This document shows, one piece after another, positions 1-12,600 of a stretch of 64,000 bases of DNA. Within the stretch, counting starts at the first letter, position 1; the number at the start of each line of letters is the position of its first letter. The position numbers were made by a program, and so were the translations under genes. Source of the stretch: Sepiola atlantica (Eukaryota > Mollusca > Cephalopoda > Sepiida > Sepiolidae); NCBI GenBank assembly GCA_963556195.1, contig OY744551.1:10435201-10499200 (forward strand), read 5' to 3'. Under the pieces are notes generated by a model. The model was not told the origin of the DNA. It did no database searches and worked only from the letters and a program-made list of their open reading frames with translations.

Positions 1-2500
1 AAGACCTAATAGCGGCTGCTACGAATCAATATTCGCTTCATATAACCCCAGAGTCATGCAGTTTGTTGCCATGACAGAAAAACAAAGTTTGAAGTGGTCA
101 GCTAATTAAATATAAATATGTATACATTAGCAATACACATGAAAAAATTTAAATTGCTTAAAATATCTCAATCATGGCATATATAGAAAGAGCTCGATGA
201 CCTAAGAAAGAATCTTTTTTAATTTTTTAAATCTGACTAAAAATAAGGAAGTTATGACTATTTTTGTGCCTCACACGATTGGATATTTTCCCCTCTTTAA
301 GACCATATGCGTTTCGTCACATTTTTTACACTAATTTTTAAGTAAAAATGTTATATCTTTGTTAAAATACAAGATTAAGCAATGAAATTTACCATATAAA
401 TGTATTTTTGTACAAGGAATCAGAATATGCCACTGAAAATCTCCAGAAATTAATGGTTTCCAAGTAATCTGCACTAAGTGCACATAAATATGCTGTAATA
501 CCTTAAAAATACCATGTATCCATTAAAAGAAAGAAGTTAGAAAACTCAAAGTTGAATTGTAATACATTTTATGTACAAGAAACTAAAATCTAATACTAGG
601 ACTGTTTAAAAATGAATATATTCCAAGATTTCTTTGGCATTATTGTAGATTAACACCTTCCGCCAACTCACCCCCTTGCCTCCCCAAAATATGAGATTCT
701 ACTTTTTTTATTTAGGCAATTACATGTTAACACCCTGAAAAACTTGGCAGAAAGAAAGAAACAAAAACAATTAACTTAGAATTTAGAGTAGAGATCAGTT
801 TTGTATAAATTAAATATAAAATAATCCCCCATTTCAAGGCCATTCTAGCGTTTTAGGACAGTTCATTATTTTTTCTATGGGAGATAAATCCTGTGCGTTT
901 TTCTTTTTCTTTTCTTTTTAATGGGCTTTTTGTAGGATTAGGGCTTACCACTCGGACTCAGGGTTGGTGATAAGGTTAAGGAAGGGGTTTTGTTTTGGAT
1001 GGAGGTTGCCATTCGGACTTAGTGTTAGGGTTAAGGGAGTTTTTTAGGGGGTAGCTTGCCACTCATATTTAAGGTTAATGGTACGATACGTTCAAGAAGG
1101 CATTTTTAGGAGGTGGGCTTGTCGGTCGTACCTAGAGTTAGTGGTAGAGTAATTATTTATTTTATAAATTTCACTAAAAGGCAAGAATGACCGGGAAATC
1201 GGAGATCATTTTACATTAAATTTATATGCGAAACTGATCCCCCCCCACTCTAAATTCTAAATTATTATTTTTTTATTTTTATGCCAAGACTGTTCACACA
1301 TAATCGCCTAAAAAAGTAGAATCTTAATTTTTTTTTAAATTGGCGACTAGAAAGTCATTACTACTAGAAGTTCGAAAGTTGAGTGAAAACCAGTATTTCT
1401 TGAAGTATTTTTTATAAAAGAACCAAATAGGATTAACTTTTTTAAGCACAAAAAGTATTTTTGTCTTATTTTCAAAAGAAGTTCGTAAACGAATTTTACA
1501 AAGCTGTTTATAGTTAGCTGCTGCTGATTGATTGTTATATCAGCAATACTAGCAGCCATTGTTGACTTTCGCTCAAAAAAAGGACAACATTTTTTCGGAT
1601 GAGGTAATTTAAAATTACTACTACCGAAAGACAAAACAACATACAATTATAATTTTAATGCATAAAAAAAAATAAAAGATTAATTTATTTACTAGTTGGG
1701 GTACGAAAAATAATTTTTAAAAAATGTTCGATACACGTTGTGTTGAAGGTTTATTTTTAAGATTACGTACCCCCAAAATAAGAAGTCAGAGAAGTAAAAA
1801 TAAAATTCCTAATTGTAGTTTAATGTGTCTTCTAAATATTTATAAAATTTCCAGAAAATTGATATAGATTTGTCACTTTTATTTTGCAAAACAAACGAAC
1901 GTGTAAAAATAAGTTTCGAAAAACAAAAAAAACACGTTTTGCATTTTTGGTTGTTCGAAGCAAAATACTGTTTGAATTCGCAGTTAAAAACTAATGCAAT
2001 GGATAAAAGCATATGAAAGTTATATATTTACAAAGATTATTTTCTTATCTTTTCAACCATATAAATATTTTAAAGATTTGACCAGAAATATGTGAGAAAG
2101 AAATTGCAAGTGTCAACAGCTTACGTTGTAATGCCAGTGGGTTGGGATTGTTTTAATTATATTATTCTGATAACAGAATAGCTCTAACTAAACATGAAAG
2201 AACATTTTCTATATTCATATTTTCAAATTTTTAAAATTCATTCTAGAATGAAAATAAACAAAAATCGCCTCGTGTTTATAGCAGCATCGCTATTACTGCT
2301 GCTAAAAAAAGTGACGTAAATTGCTGAAAATACATAACATATTTTTGGCTTTATTTGCTCAAAACTCTTAAAAATATATTATGTATATTATTATTCATGA
2401 ATGCACTTGAAAAGGATATTCATTTCCTAACAAAATGATGGTATTTTGAGCACTTAAAGTGCTTTAGTTTTTAAGATATGACTATTTTAATAGAACTACC
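1..2500. other. Intron sequence upstream of the Ig2 exon, no gene seen
   Basis: AT-rich sequence with poly-T/A runs. No exon, RNA gene or recognisable transposon was found apart from a diverged tandem repeat at about 940-1150. Short open frames on the minus strand have no coding character. Confidence 0.5.
940..1150. repeat. Diverged tandem repeat, four units of about 55-60 bp
   Basis: Four related lines: GGGCTTACCACTCGGACTCA, AGGTTGCCATTCGGACTTAG, TAGCTTGCCACTCATATTTA and GGGCTTGTCGGTCGTACCTA, each followed by a GGTTA/TGTTA-type stretch. Divergence suggests an old array. Confidence 0.55.
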
Positions 2501-2538
2501 CTGAAATCTGTGATTATCCAAACCGTTTTCTGGTCGAT

Positions 2539-2790
2539 TTGTATTGCTATATACAGTATATGAAGAAAAATGCGAGGGGGTATAATTTAAAATATTTAAT
2601 TAATGAACTAATTGAGACTGGTTTTGAGATTCCTGGCAAAGATAATTTGAAAAAGGCAAAGAACTCGAAGGATGCGTATAGGAATGAAATTAATAAAGTG
2701 AAGAAATCTGTGAAAAGTAGAGTAGGAACTGACGATGGTTATAAACCAAAGTTTGGCTTGAAAAAAAATCTGGTGCCTGACCTGCGACAT
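2539..2790 (+). pseudogene. Fragment of a MADF (Myb/SANT-like) domain ORF
   Basis: The peptide SKDAYRNEINKVKKSVKSRV followed by GTDDGYKPKFG resembles the end of MADF DNA-binding domains (W-k-n-L-R-d-x-f-r-k-E...k-S-G-A-G-t-D-D-v-Y-x-P). Such domains are encoded by cellular genes and by the second ORF of PIF/Harbinger transposons. The family's first conserved block is missing and the frame runs into repeat sequence at about 2790, so this is a remnant. Identification is from pattern memory only. Confidence 0.45.
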
Positions 2791-2899
2791 GTCTGCGGCA
2801 CAGAACTGCTAGACAGATAGTCATGTGACCAGTTCAGTCGCTGCGACGGGTACTCGCTGCTGCAAGTAGCGGTGAATGAAGTCGCGTCATGTGACTGAG

Positions 2900-3050
2900 G
2901 CTTAAAACTCCTACGCTAATAAGTGGTTAACGACGCAGAATGAGAACCTGGGTGTGCCGGGTTCGAATCCAGTTCGTTCCACAGAAACACTTTCATCAAA
3001 ACCCTCGCCTGACCTTGTGTCTAACCTCCTGGAGAGGCGGTAAATAAAAT
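2900..3050 (+). mobile_element. tRNA-headed SINE sharing its tail with the U2-headed SINE
   Basis: A tRNA-like segment (about 2921-2982) contains a B-box-like GGGTTCGAATCC. It is followed by a body and a tail at 3011-3050, CCTTGTGTCTAACCTCCTGG then AGAGGCGGTAAATAAA. This tail is the same as the 3' end of the U2-headed SINE copies (best match at about 57520-57538). The 5' boundary is uncertain. Confidence 0.7.
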
Positions 3051-3149
3051 ACTTTAAGTGCTAAGAACTTTACACAAACACAGATACTAAATAATAAATA
3101 AACGGACGAAAAACTGAAGCTTTCTTATGAACTACTCACCTCCAACTTT

Positions 3150-3477
3150 GGCTAAGATCAAAGTGTAGTATCTGTTCCGATGGATACTGCACCCCATACT
3201 GGTGTTGTCTTGGCCTTAGGGTCTTGATTTACGCCGGTCAATGGGTCTGTCCTGTGCAGTTCTAGGAGGTCCACCTTCCCAGGCTTTGCCTCCCCTTTTT
3301 GGGGAGGAGTAAGTTTATTGCTTACTGCCTGAGGCGCCCCTACCGGGGAATGCCAACGGGACTGCACAGGCAATTTTTAAACCCCACTTTCCCGACCCGA
3401 CCTTGGGTCACATCTTACTTGTGGGAGTAAGATAAAAACTGGCCTTGTGCCTAACTCCTGGAGAGGAGTAAATCAAT
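3150..3477 (+). mobile_element. U2 snRNA-headed SINE, copy 1, with target duplication
   Basis: The head GGCTAAGATCAAAGTGTAGT and following ATCTGTTC matches the 5' part of U2 snRNA (one extra A). A G/C-rich body follows (GGTCTTGATTTACGCCGGTC, TTCTAGGAGGTCCACCTTCC), then the tail ACTGGCCTTGTGCCTAACTC...GGAGTAAAT. Flanks 3134-3149 and 3478-3493 are a 16-bp direct repeat with one mismatch, the mark of target-primed retroposition. The first U2 bases are absent, so the copy is slightly 5' truncated. Confidence 0.85.
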
Positions 3478-3842
3478 ACTCACCTCTAACTTTATATACA
3501 GACTGGGCCAACATTCCACCACAAATCTCTTTAGGATTTCCTGTGCAATGCTTTGTACATTGATCAGATACTCCATATGTTTTGTAGTCTTCATTACGGC
3601 AAAAACACTGATATCCAAACTACAATAAAGCAAATATCACATCATTTTGCGTTTATAGAACTGCTAGACTCTTTTATTTGATTTTCAAAATACTAAAAAT
3701 ATATAGCAAACAAGAACACCTGGCTGACAATTTTAGGAAAGGTCAAAGGCTTATCTGAGCCTCAATTCTTTAGATTGTATGAAGTATTCCCAAAGTTATG
3801 TGATGAAAGTGTTCATGACTCAAAAAATATTTATCTGATCCA

Positions 3843-4217
3843 TATGAACTTCGTATGCTATGAGCTTTGTACGCTATGAACTTTGTACGCTATGAGCTTT
3901 GTACGCTATGAGCTTCGTACGCTATGAGCTTCGTACGCTATGAACTTCGTATGCTATGAACTTCGTATGCTATGAACTTTGTATGCTATGAACTTTGTAT
4001 GCTATGAGCTTCGTAGGCTATGAGCTTCGTAGGCTATGAGCTTCGTATGCTATGAGCTTCGTATGCTATGAGCTTCGTATGCTATGAGCTTCGTATGCTA
4101 TGAGCTTCGTATGCTATGAGCTTCGTATGCTATGAGCTTCGTATGCTATGAGCTTCGTATGCTATGAGCTTCGTACGCTATGAATTTTGTATGCTATGAG
4201 CTTCCGATGTTATGAAC
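3843..4217. repeat. 16-bp minisatellite
   Basis: About 23 units of GAGCTTCGTATGCTAT with C/T (GTACGC/GTATGC), GAGC/GAAC and TTTG/TTCG variants. Variants are clustered in blocks, as expected from local duplication. Confidence 0.95.
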
Positions 4218-4351
4218 TAAGCTTACAATTAAAAAAAACAAATTATGAAGTTAATTGATATATTTTTATAAATTTATATATTTAAAGATATTTTTGTCAA
4301 TATACTAACGAATATCACCCTTTTTAAAGTCGCAGTAAGAAATACAGAATC

Positions 4352-4393
4352 ACTCTTTTCTTCCAAGAAGGATAATTCTTGGAAGAAAAGAGT
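4352..4393. repeat. Perfect 18-bp inverted repeat (hairpin)
   Basis: ACTCTTTTCTTCCAAGAA, a 6-nt spacer GGATAA, then the exact reverse complement. No T-tract follows and no promoter is seen, so it is a structural repeat rather than a terminator. Confidence 0.8.
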
Positions 4394-4559
4394 TGTTTTA
4401 ATAACTACTATATAAAGATGGTTTGTGCTCTACAAAGAAAAATGTTCATTAAGAAAATAGACTGAACAAGTATCCAAATTTCAACAAAACAAAAGAATCA
4501 ATGAAATCATTAAACAGGAATGATTTTGAAAATAATGACCAAATATTCAAAATAACATA

Positions 4560-4935
4560 GTATTCGAAGCCCAAATAAGATCCCCTCGACATGTCTATAC
4601 ACACTAGTTCATACGAGGAATGGTGCACCTTCTCTAAGTAATGTGACCTCAAGTAACAGCACTTTGCTGGATACTCCACCAGACTAGATGAATTCTTGTC
4701 CTGGAATCCAGTAAGACCAACAGACCACAAAAAGATATACTATAACATAGTTAACTGGTCAATTGGAGAGAGGAAAATTAATGTTCTTTACTAACTCAAC
4801 GTTTGACGGATAAAGAGAACTTTAATGGAATATTCGAATATCTATGTATCTGATATAGAGATCAAGTGTTAGCCCCAGAAAGGGACCCCCTTGATTTCTG
4901 AGAACTTCAGCTGAAGTAAAATGAAACAAAAAATA
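4560..4935 (-). repeat. Dispersed repeat, copy 1 (related to 34690-35345)
   Basis: On the minus strand it contains CATTTTACTTCAG, GAACATTAATTTTCC, CAATTGACCAGTTAACTATG and GTCTGGTGGAGTATCCAGC, all repeated at 34690-34980 and again at 35040-35345 on the plus strand. No coding capacity or terminal repeats were recognised. It is about 375 bp long here. Confidence 0.75.
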
Positions 4936-5489
4936 TATATATCTATACATATAAAATAGTTGTTTTTTCCCCTTCCAAATCAGTTAGAGTACGAAAGAAA
5001 ACTAATGCATCAAACGTATCGAAAATCAACACTTACATAAACACCATTACATCTATCGTGTTTCCAGCAACTTACAAATATTTTTAACATAACAATAATT
5101 CCTATTATTTATCCCATACGACTAACTCTCCTAACTACATACTCCAAAGAGAGGGTAGCACGCTTATTTCTCTCTATGAATTATTAACTCTTACACTCCC
5201 CAAACACAGCTTTGCAATTATTTCACAAGGAAATGCAATCAGCTTTCACCGCTTTAAAATTTGTAAAACAGCCAATCAGCGATCAGCTTCCATAGGCATG
5301 AGACACATTTAATCCTGACTGCGTCGTGCATTATCCGAAGTCAATCATTTACAGACACAGCTTATCAATAAAGACACTTATCGCTACGTTTCAAAACAAT
5401 AATAATGGCTTGGTGTAGTGTCGGGAAAACACTATAAATTAATCATTTCATTAATAACATTCAATACACACATCACAACATAATATATA

Positions 5490-6082
5490 CAAGCCGCGCG
5501 TGCGTGGTCCCTCTCTGTATGTGACTCGATGTGGCGAGTGTAAAATGCAACAATAAATTTAGGTAATTTGGGGCATTTTTTACTCCCCCCCCCCCATTTG
5601 ACCCCCTGGGGGTGCAAACCAGAATTTTTCTGAGGTCAAGGATGCTCATTTTATATCCAGAACAATTGACTCTACATTTTGAAAAAATTGAATGGATGGA
5701 TCAAACGTTATGGGAGAAAAGGGTCATATTTTGCCATTTTGGGGGCTTTTGACAAGATTTTTTCCAAGCTCGGCGATACTTATTTTCTATTAGGAACAAT
5801 TGCCTCCACAGTTTGGCCAAGTTTCAGAGAAATTGAATGGATGGATGAAAAGTTATGGTGCAAAAAATGTCATTTTTTGCCATTTCGGGGCCTTTTGACC
5901 GCCTGGAGGGCTAACCAGATTTTTTTCAAAAATCGGAGAATGTCACTTTCTAACCTGACCAAAGTTACAACTTCATGCAAAATTTCAGAGAAATTCAATT
6001 GATGGTTGCGGAGAAAAATCCGGACGGACGGACGGACATGCCTCAAAACATAAATCCCCCAATTTTATAAATCGGGGAACCA
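5490..6082 (+). mobile_element. GGACGGAC-type dispersed element, copy A
   Basis: Starts ACAAGCCGCGCGTGCGTGG and ends with GGACGGACGGACGGACATG, CCTCAAAACATAAATC and a terminal hairpin CCCCCAATTTTATAAATCGG then GGAACC. Inside are about three degenerate ~150-bp subunits, each with a GACCCCCTGGGGG-like palindrome, AACCAGATTTTT, GGCCAAGTTTCAGAGAAATT and GAATGGATGGAT. No TIRs or clear target duplication. Class unknown; other copies are at 8666-9266 and 25556-25989. Confidence 0.8.
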
Positions 6083-6540
6083 ATTATGCACTTTTGAATC
6101 CAATCCATCGCCAAAACAGACAATTTCATTTCACATTTAGGACGCTAAAACAGTACGTAAATGATTTACACCAAAATACTTCGATAAACGAACGATTTAT
6201 TACACATTCAACTGATAAGTATTATTTTCTTCTTACAACTACGATCGATCATAAGTATAACAAAGAATTTTCCTGTTAATTTATTTTCAACCGACATGTT
6301 TCACCTGTGTATTTCTTAAAAAAAAAAGCACCAAATTTTCCTTTTTTTTTTCTTTTGTTTAGTCAAATACAGGGGCAGATAACCGATGCTTCCTAATGTT
6401 TCTTGGCAAGGGAGTTAACTCTTGTTGCTTTAAAGTATTTCCCTTTTAAATATAAAATATTTAAAAAGTATTATTAGGTGGCATGTATCCACCTAACACT
6501 TAGCTTTAATAATTTTTCTTTTCGCTTTCTTTTCTTGCAG

Positions 6541-6669
6541 GTCGCTTAGTCATAACGAACGTCATGCAAAAGGATTATCAAAATGGACGAGCATATGCAT
6601 GTATGGCGATGAATACGTTTGTACGGAAAAACACGCAAGGAAAAGAATATTACATTATGCCAACTGGAT
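6541..6669 (+). CDS. Nrg: Exon: C-terminal half of Ig2
   Basis: Acceptor TTTCTTGCAG, donor GTAAGT; phase 1 at both ends. It reads RLVITNVMQKDYQNGRAYAC followed by MAMNTF and ends IMPTG. The pattern L-I-N-V...D-Y...Y-x-C is the E-F-strand end of an Ig domain with its second disulphide cysteine. The first half of Ig2 must lie in an exon before the window, since no matching exon is seen in 1-6540. As first exon here it was placed as Ig2 by counting back from Ig6. Confidence 0.85.
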
Positions 6670-9600
6670 GTAAGTTTTCTAGTTCATCTTAAATAACTTT
6701 ACATTTTACGATATATCTTAACTAGCCACCTCTGCCAGTTCGCAAAGATCGCTACTTTAAATACTTGAAACATTAATTTAAAATAAACAAAAAAAATTGT
6801 TTTTTTTTGCATTTATTCATATAGATAGATGAACATTTAGATTTTGGTCATTTCGATACAAATCTATTCATAGACGGGTCGTTTAATACGAAGCATTGAA
6901 AGGTTAGAAATATTAAAACGATAAATGAATTTGAAATATTAACATTGAAACTAGAAGCTTTTTTTTTTTTTTCAATGCAAGATTCTTTTTATTATTTTCT
7001 TTCTTTTTAAATTATTTTTTAAATTTTTTTATTTATTTATTATTTATTATATTCCTCTGCGGAAGAGAAAATATGAATGGAATCTCAAATCAATTTATTA
7101 ATATTTCACGTAAAACAGATTAAATATCGTATTTCGTCAACAGTTGTGTCCATCTCGCCTTTTCGACCACTCGGTCATATTTTTGATCTTTTGATGATGA
7201 GAGGTTCCGCTCTCGAAAATTAAAGTTTACCTTTTCCGGAACTTTTTAAATTGCTTGACAGTAAACTTTTTTTCTATTTACTGCTCTGGTATTTAATCTG
7301 TTTTAACATGAAATATTAATAAATTGATTTGAGATTCCATTCATATTTTCTCTTTTCATTTATTTTTGTTCATCTGTTCCACCTTCCGGTACCTATATCG
7401 TATTGTTCCTGCCTCAGATTACGAACTTACATTTCTATTTACCAGCAATGCTTCAAGAAAACTACAATTTCCTTTTATTTATTTATTAGCTTTAATCTGA
7501 AATTTTGGGAATAAAATTCCATCAAAGTTAACCAGTATGCGTCCCCCTTTTTAAAAAAAAATTTTAACGTCAGTGTTATGGGTGTTATCCACAATGTTGT
7601 CTTAGCCGTTATAAATTAAAATTCTGGTAGTTGAACAAGGAAACATCAGGCGTGCTGGTATTTTACAGAGACAGGTCGTTAATTAGGAAGCATTGATTTG
7701 AAAATAGAAGCCTTTTTTCCATGCAAGATTCTTTTTCTTTTTTTTTTTTTTAGTTTAATCTTAAATTTTTCATTTAAATTAGAAAAAATACAAAAAACAC
7801 ATACTGGTCAATTCTGATGAAGGAATATTTTAAAATAATACATTTAAAAGTAATAAGATACAAGCCAGCAAAAGTGTTAGGAAAATGGTTGTCAGTTGTC
7901 ATCTCTGGTTTATAATTATATATCCTACATATATATATCCTATCTTATAGTGATATATCCTACTCTTAACCAAGAGCATATTTGTCATCACAGTGCCACA
8001 TTTACACTAAGAGCCGTTTTACTTAAGATGCCCCAAAATTGATTGGAAATGTTCATAAATATCCATATATACAACTTTTTCATTGGTATGAAACTGGGAG
8101 TGCGGAATAAAAAAAAAAAGACAAAATAAATTTGATGAGTAAGACTCTCTCAACCCTTGTTCAGAACCGAAAATAAGCAGGTCAGTCTCTAAATGGTGTT
8201 GAATCTGTATCGGAGAAAATAGAAAAGGACAAACTATCAAAGATGGAACTAAACAACTTAATACAACAGATCCTAAAACCCTTCATCTTTGATGGGAGAC
8301 CTGAAGAGCCATAGCCACCTATGAGGGTAACCAAAAAAACAACCCGAAAAGGAAAAATCATTGAAGAATTCATTGATGCAAACAATCTGTACTTGTATAC
8401 CAATGGATCCCATACACACTTTCATCCAGCAACAGGTACATTCGCAGCCATAGATCTCACACTGTGTGACCCATCCTTAGCACTAGAATACAATTGGCAA
8501 GTCTACAAGGATACTTGTGGCAGCGACCATTTTCCAATAATACTGGAACAAACATCTCCTGATCCTGAAGACAAAGTACCGCGATGGAACCTGCACAAAG
8601 CTGACTGGAACAAATACAAAAAGCTATGCCTTCACGATGAACTTGCTCTAAACTCAAACATAGAAATAAACAAGCCGTGCGTGCGTGGTCCCCCTCTGTA
8701 TGTGACTTGATGTGGCGAGTGTAAAATGCAATAAATTTGGGCAATTTGGGGCATTTTTGACCCCCTGGGGGCACGAACCAGAATTTTTCTGAGGTCAAGG
8801 ATGCTCATTTTATATCCAGAACAAATGCCTCTACATTTTGGCCAAGTTTCAGAAAATTTAAATGGATGGATCAAATGTTATGGGAGAAAAGGGTCATTTT
8901 TTGCCATTTTGGGGGCTTTTGACCCCCTGGGGGTGCGAACCAGATTTTTTCCATGGTCAGCGATACTTATTTTCTATTAAGAACAATTGCCTCCACATTT
9001 TGGCAAAGTTTCAGAGAAATTGAATGGATGGATGAGAAGTTATGGGGCAAAAAATGTCATTTTTTTGCCATTTTGGGACCTTTTGACCCCCTGGGGGGCT
9101 AACCAGATTGTTTTTAAAAAATCGGAGAATGTCACTTTCTAACCTGACAAAAGTTACAACTTCATACAAAATTTCAGAGAAATTCAATTGATGGTTGCGG
9201 AGAAAAATCCGGACGGACGGACATGCCTCAAAACATAAATCCCCCGATTTTATAAATCGGGGAACCAAAAAGCTATGGCTTGATAAACTTGCTCTGGACA
9301 CTCAAACATAGAAATAAAAACCCGTTAAGAGGATCACATTACCTACTTCACAAGAACACTAATAGAAATTGCAGAAGAGAGCATGCCAAAATACACCTCG
9401 ACTTCAAAACCAAATAAACCTTGGTTTAATGAAAAATGTAAGGAAGCTGTCAAACATCGATACTAAACTTTGAAAAGATTCCAAACCAAAGAAAAGCTAG
9501 ATCAATATAAAAATAGTCGAGCCATAGCAAGAAGAATGTGTAATGTGTGTTTTTTTTTGGGGGGGGGAAATCGCTCCAGACAAGGAATGAAGCCACTTGA

Positions 9601-12600
9601 TGTAAGGAGCTAACAATAACGAAATATGATTATCGCAAAGACAGAAGATGCCTATTGGCCTTGGTCTTGAAAAAAAACCAAGGCTATAAGTAGGAGGAAA
9701 ACAGTCAGCAGGAAGAGTTCCATAAGCCTGCAGTTCTGTATCACGATGAGGTATCAAAACAGCGAATTGACGGAGACCACTAGACTAACAAGTCAAACAA
9801 GCTGGAACAAAAGAAGCAGGGAATAGATTACACAATTCTGAAGAACACATGTCATAATAGTATTTATAGAAAAGACTGAGACTAGCAACACCACGTCTGT
9901 GAGAGAGAGGGGGGTGCAGAGAAGAAAGGGTTAAAGACGGGCTTAGATCTGATGAGCTCAAAGGAAGATTAAATCTGGACAGTATAGGGAGATGTATGCA
10001 GAACAGGTGACTTCGATGATATGGCCACGTTAAAAGAATGGATGAGAGTTCTTGGGTTAGTAGATGTAGAGCAGTTGAGGTAACAGGTTCAGTTCAAAGG
10101 GTAAGGCCAAGGAAAACATAGGAGGAAGGGATAAAAATGGACCTGAGGGACAAATAAAGACCTGGTAGCGATAGGTTACTTTGGAAATAAATTTCTTAAA
10201 GTTTGCACCCGACTCTTTTTCTACAAACTGAGCAAGGAAACGTTCCTCTTTTGGGGAGCTTTCCTCTTTTGGGGAGCTTTCCAACACTACAACCACTGAT
10301 CATCACTTTGGTCTTGGTAACATTCACTTTTCGAACTTTACTTTCCATAACATTCCTCCGAGTCTTTCACTTAACAAGTAGGTCATCCATTGTTTCACAG
10401 GCAAGTACGAAATCAAGTGCTATTGTGATTGCATGAATTAGGAGTGGATGGAGTAAGTTTAGGAAACTTCTGCCATTACTAACCAGCAGAGCGTTACCAC
10501 TGTCAACCAAGAGAAGAGTTTATCAGGCATGTGTACGCAATATGATGATGTATGAAAGTGAAACCTAGCCAATAAAGGCTGAAGACATGTGTTGCATGGA
10601 GAGAAATAATGAGAATGAAACGATGAATGTGTAATGTGAATTTTAAAGACAAGCTTAGATCTGAGCAGGAGAACGTTCCTCTTTTGGGGAGCTTTCCAAC
10701 ACTCCAACCACTGATCATCACTTTGGTCTTGGTAATATTCACTTTTCGCACTTTACTTTCCATAACATTCTTCTAGATCTTTCATTTAACAAGTAGGTCA
10801 TCCATTGTTTCACAGGTTATGCGTGTTTGTTCGTGCATTCACTGCACTGACCGTAATCATCCCACACGTTGTGCCGGTTTGATTTCACTCAGTGCTGTAA
10901 CAAATACTCTCGAGTAAAAACCATGAGTCCAATTTATGAACAAGTAACAAATTTATTTGCTGAATCTTACAAAAGATACTCGTGTCTCTAAGTGGAATGG
11001 CAGAGTTGCAAAATGAGATCTCTCTATTCCGATGAAATAAAACATAAGCCCAACCTGACACAACAGACCTTCTGCTTCCAAGGACCACTGAAAGCTAACT
11101 GCTACCTCAAAGGTTCATCTCCAACTGAGTGCCAGCTCCCCCAGCAAACCTCCAACTTCCTGTCATACCCAGTTGCCAGCTCCCCCAGCAAACCCCCAAC
11201 TTTCTGTCATGCCCAGTTGCCAGCTCCCCCAGCAAACCCCCAACTTTCTGTCATACCCAGTTGTCAGCTCCCCCAGCAAACCTCCAACTTTCTGTCATGC
11301 CCAGTTGCCAGCGTCCCCAGCAAACCCCCAACTTTCTGTCATGCCCAGTTGCCAGCTCCCCCAGCAAACCCCCAACTTTCTGTCATGCCCAGTTTTCAGC
11401 TCCCCCAGCAAACCCCCAACTTTCAATCATGCCCAGTCACTAGCCTGTCCAGCAAACTTTCCAACATCCTGTCATGCCAAATCGCCAGCTCTCCCCTGCG
11501 ATCTCTTCCTTCCAGGCCGACTCTATCTCTATGGTCATAAACCACCCAGGCACTTGAGATATCCCTGGAGATAAATGCCAAACAGAGAATTATCATAGCG
11601 ACAATCCAGCCTTTCATGAAACACTTAATTCATCTCAAAGGGAAACAAACTAATAATTATGTGAAAATGCAGCCTACTGAATTTTCACATAATTACAAAA
11701 TCATCAGCATAGATAATTTGTAAGAAAAGGATGGTTAAAGAAGTGAAAAACAAAGATCATATGAATCCATATTGCATAAACAGTTGAGTCTATGTGGCCA
11801 GTTGGAAGAACTGTTAATTTGTCCCTTTACATGTCGGCTGCCATAGTTCTTTCTTTGGGAGCTGTATATCAAGTGATGATAGCCGTGCTCAGATAGTCTA
11901 GTCGACAGCTAGCAGGAAAGTGTATGCTTTTTACTTGTGGGGGGTCTGGAAACTTTCGGTCTGGTCTGCAAACCATCTCAAAATGGAGTCATAAAAAAGG
12001 TCCGGTAGAAATTTCTATGTAGAATAGCCTGATTGGTCATTGTGTGACCAAACAACCTCATTAGTGTTGCTCTTTCCCAGAGGAAATAGATACCAATGTT
12101 TATCACTGCTACATCAACCCCCTGCTTATGCATTAAGTTAACAGAGAAAAGAAAGGTAGTCTTTTGCTACGTGTATCAGGTGGCAAGAACAGAAAGAAAA
12201 GAGAAAAAGATACCAATGTTTATCACTGCTACAAGTCTGAGAAAATGTCCTGCTTAAGTTTGAAATTGTCTTTTCATTGCTGAATGAGCGGATATTTAAA
12301 AAAAAAAAAATTTTCTTTCTTTTCTGTAGCCCAAGCAGCTGAGATTTCACCTTCTCGGACGTGGTCGTCTCCCAGCGAACTGATATTCAGGGAAGGTGAC
12401 ACTGCTAGAATGAAATGCATTTGGTCTGGCAAGTAAGTATTTAAAAAAATTTTTTTTTGTTTTCCCTCTTTTTTTTTTTAACGTTTTCCCCAAACCAAAA
12501 TCCATGAGTAAAAGAACTTGGAGCATAAAATGTTTCACCAAAATGACTGGATTTAACGTTAAAATGACCGAAAAGGGTTGGTATGCCGTAAAACAAAACA

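Noticed and set aside
4352..4393. Rho-independent terminator
   Set aside because: Eukaryotic DNA, and the hairpin lacks a following T-tract in either useful context.
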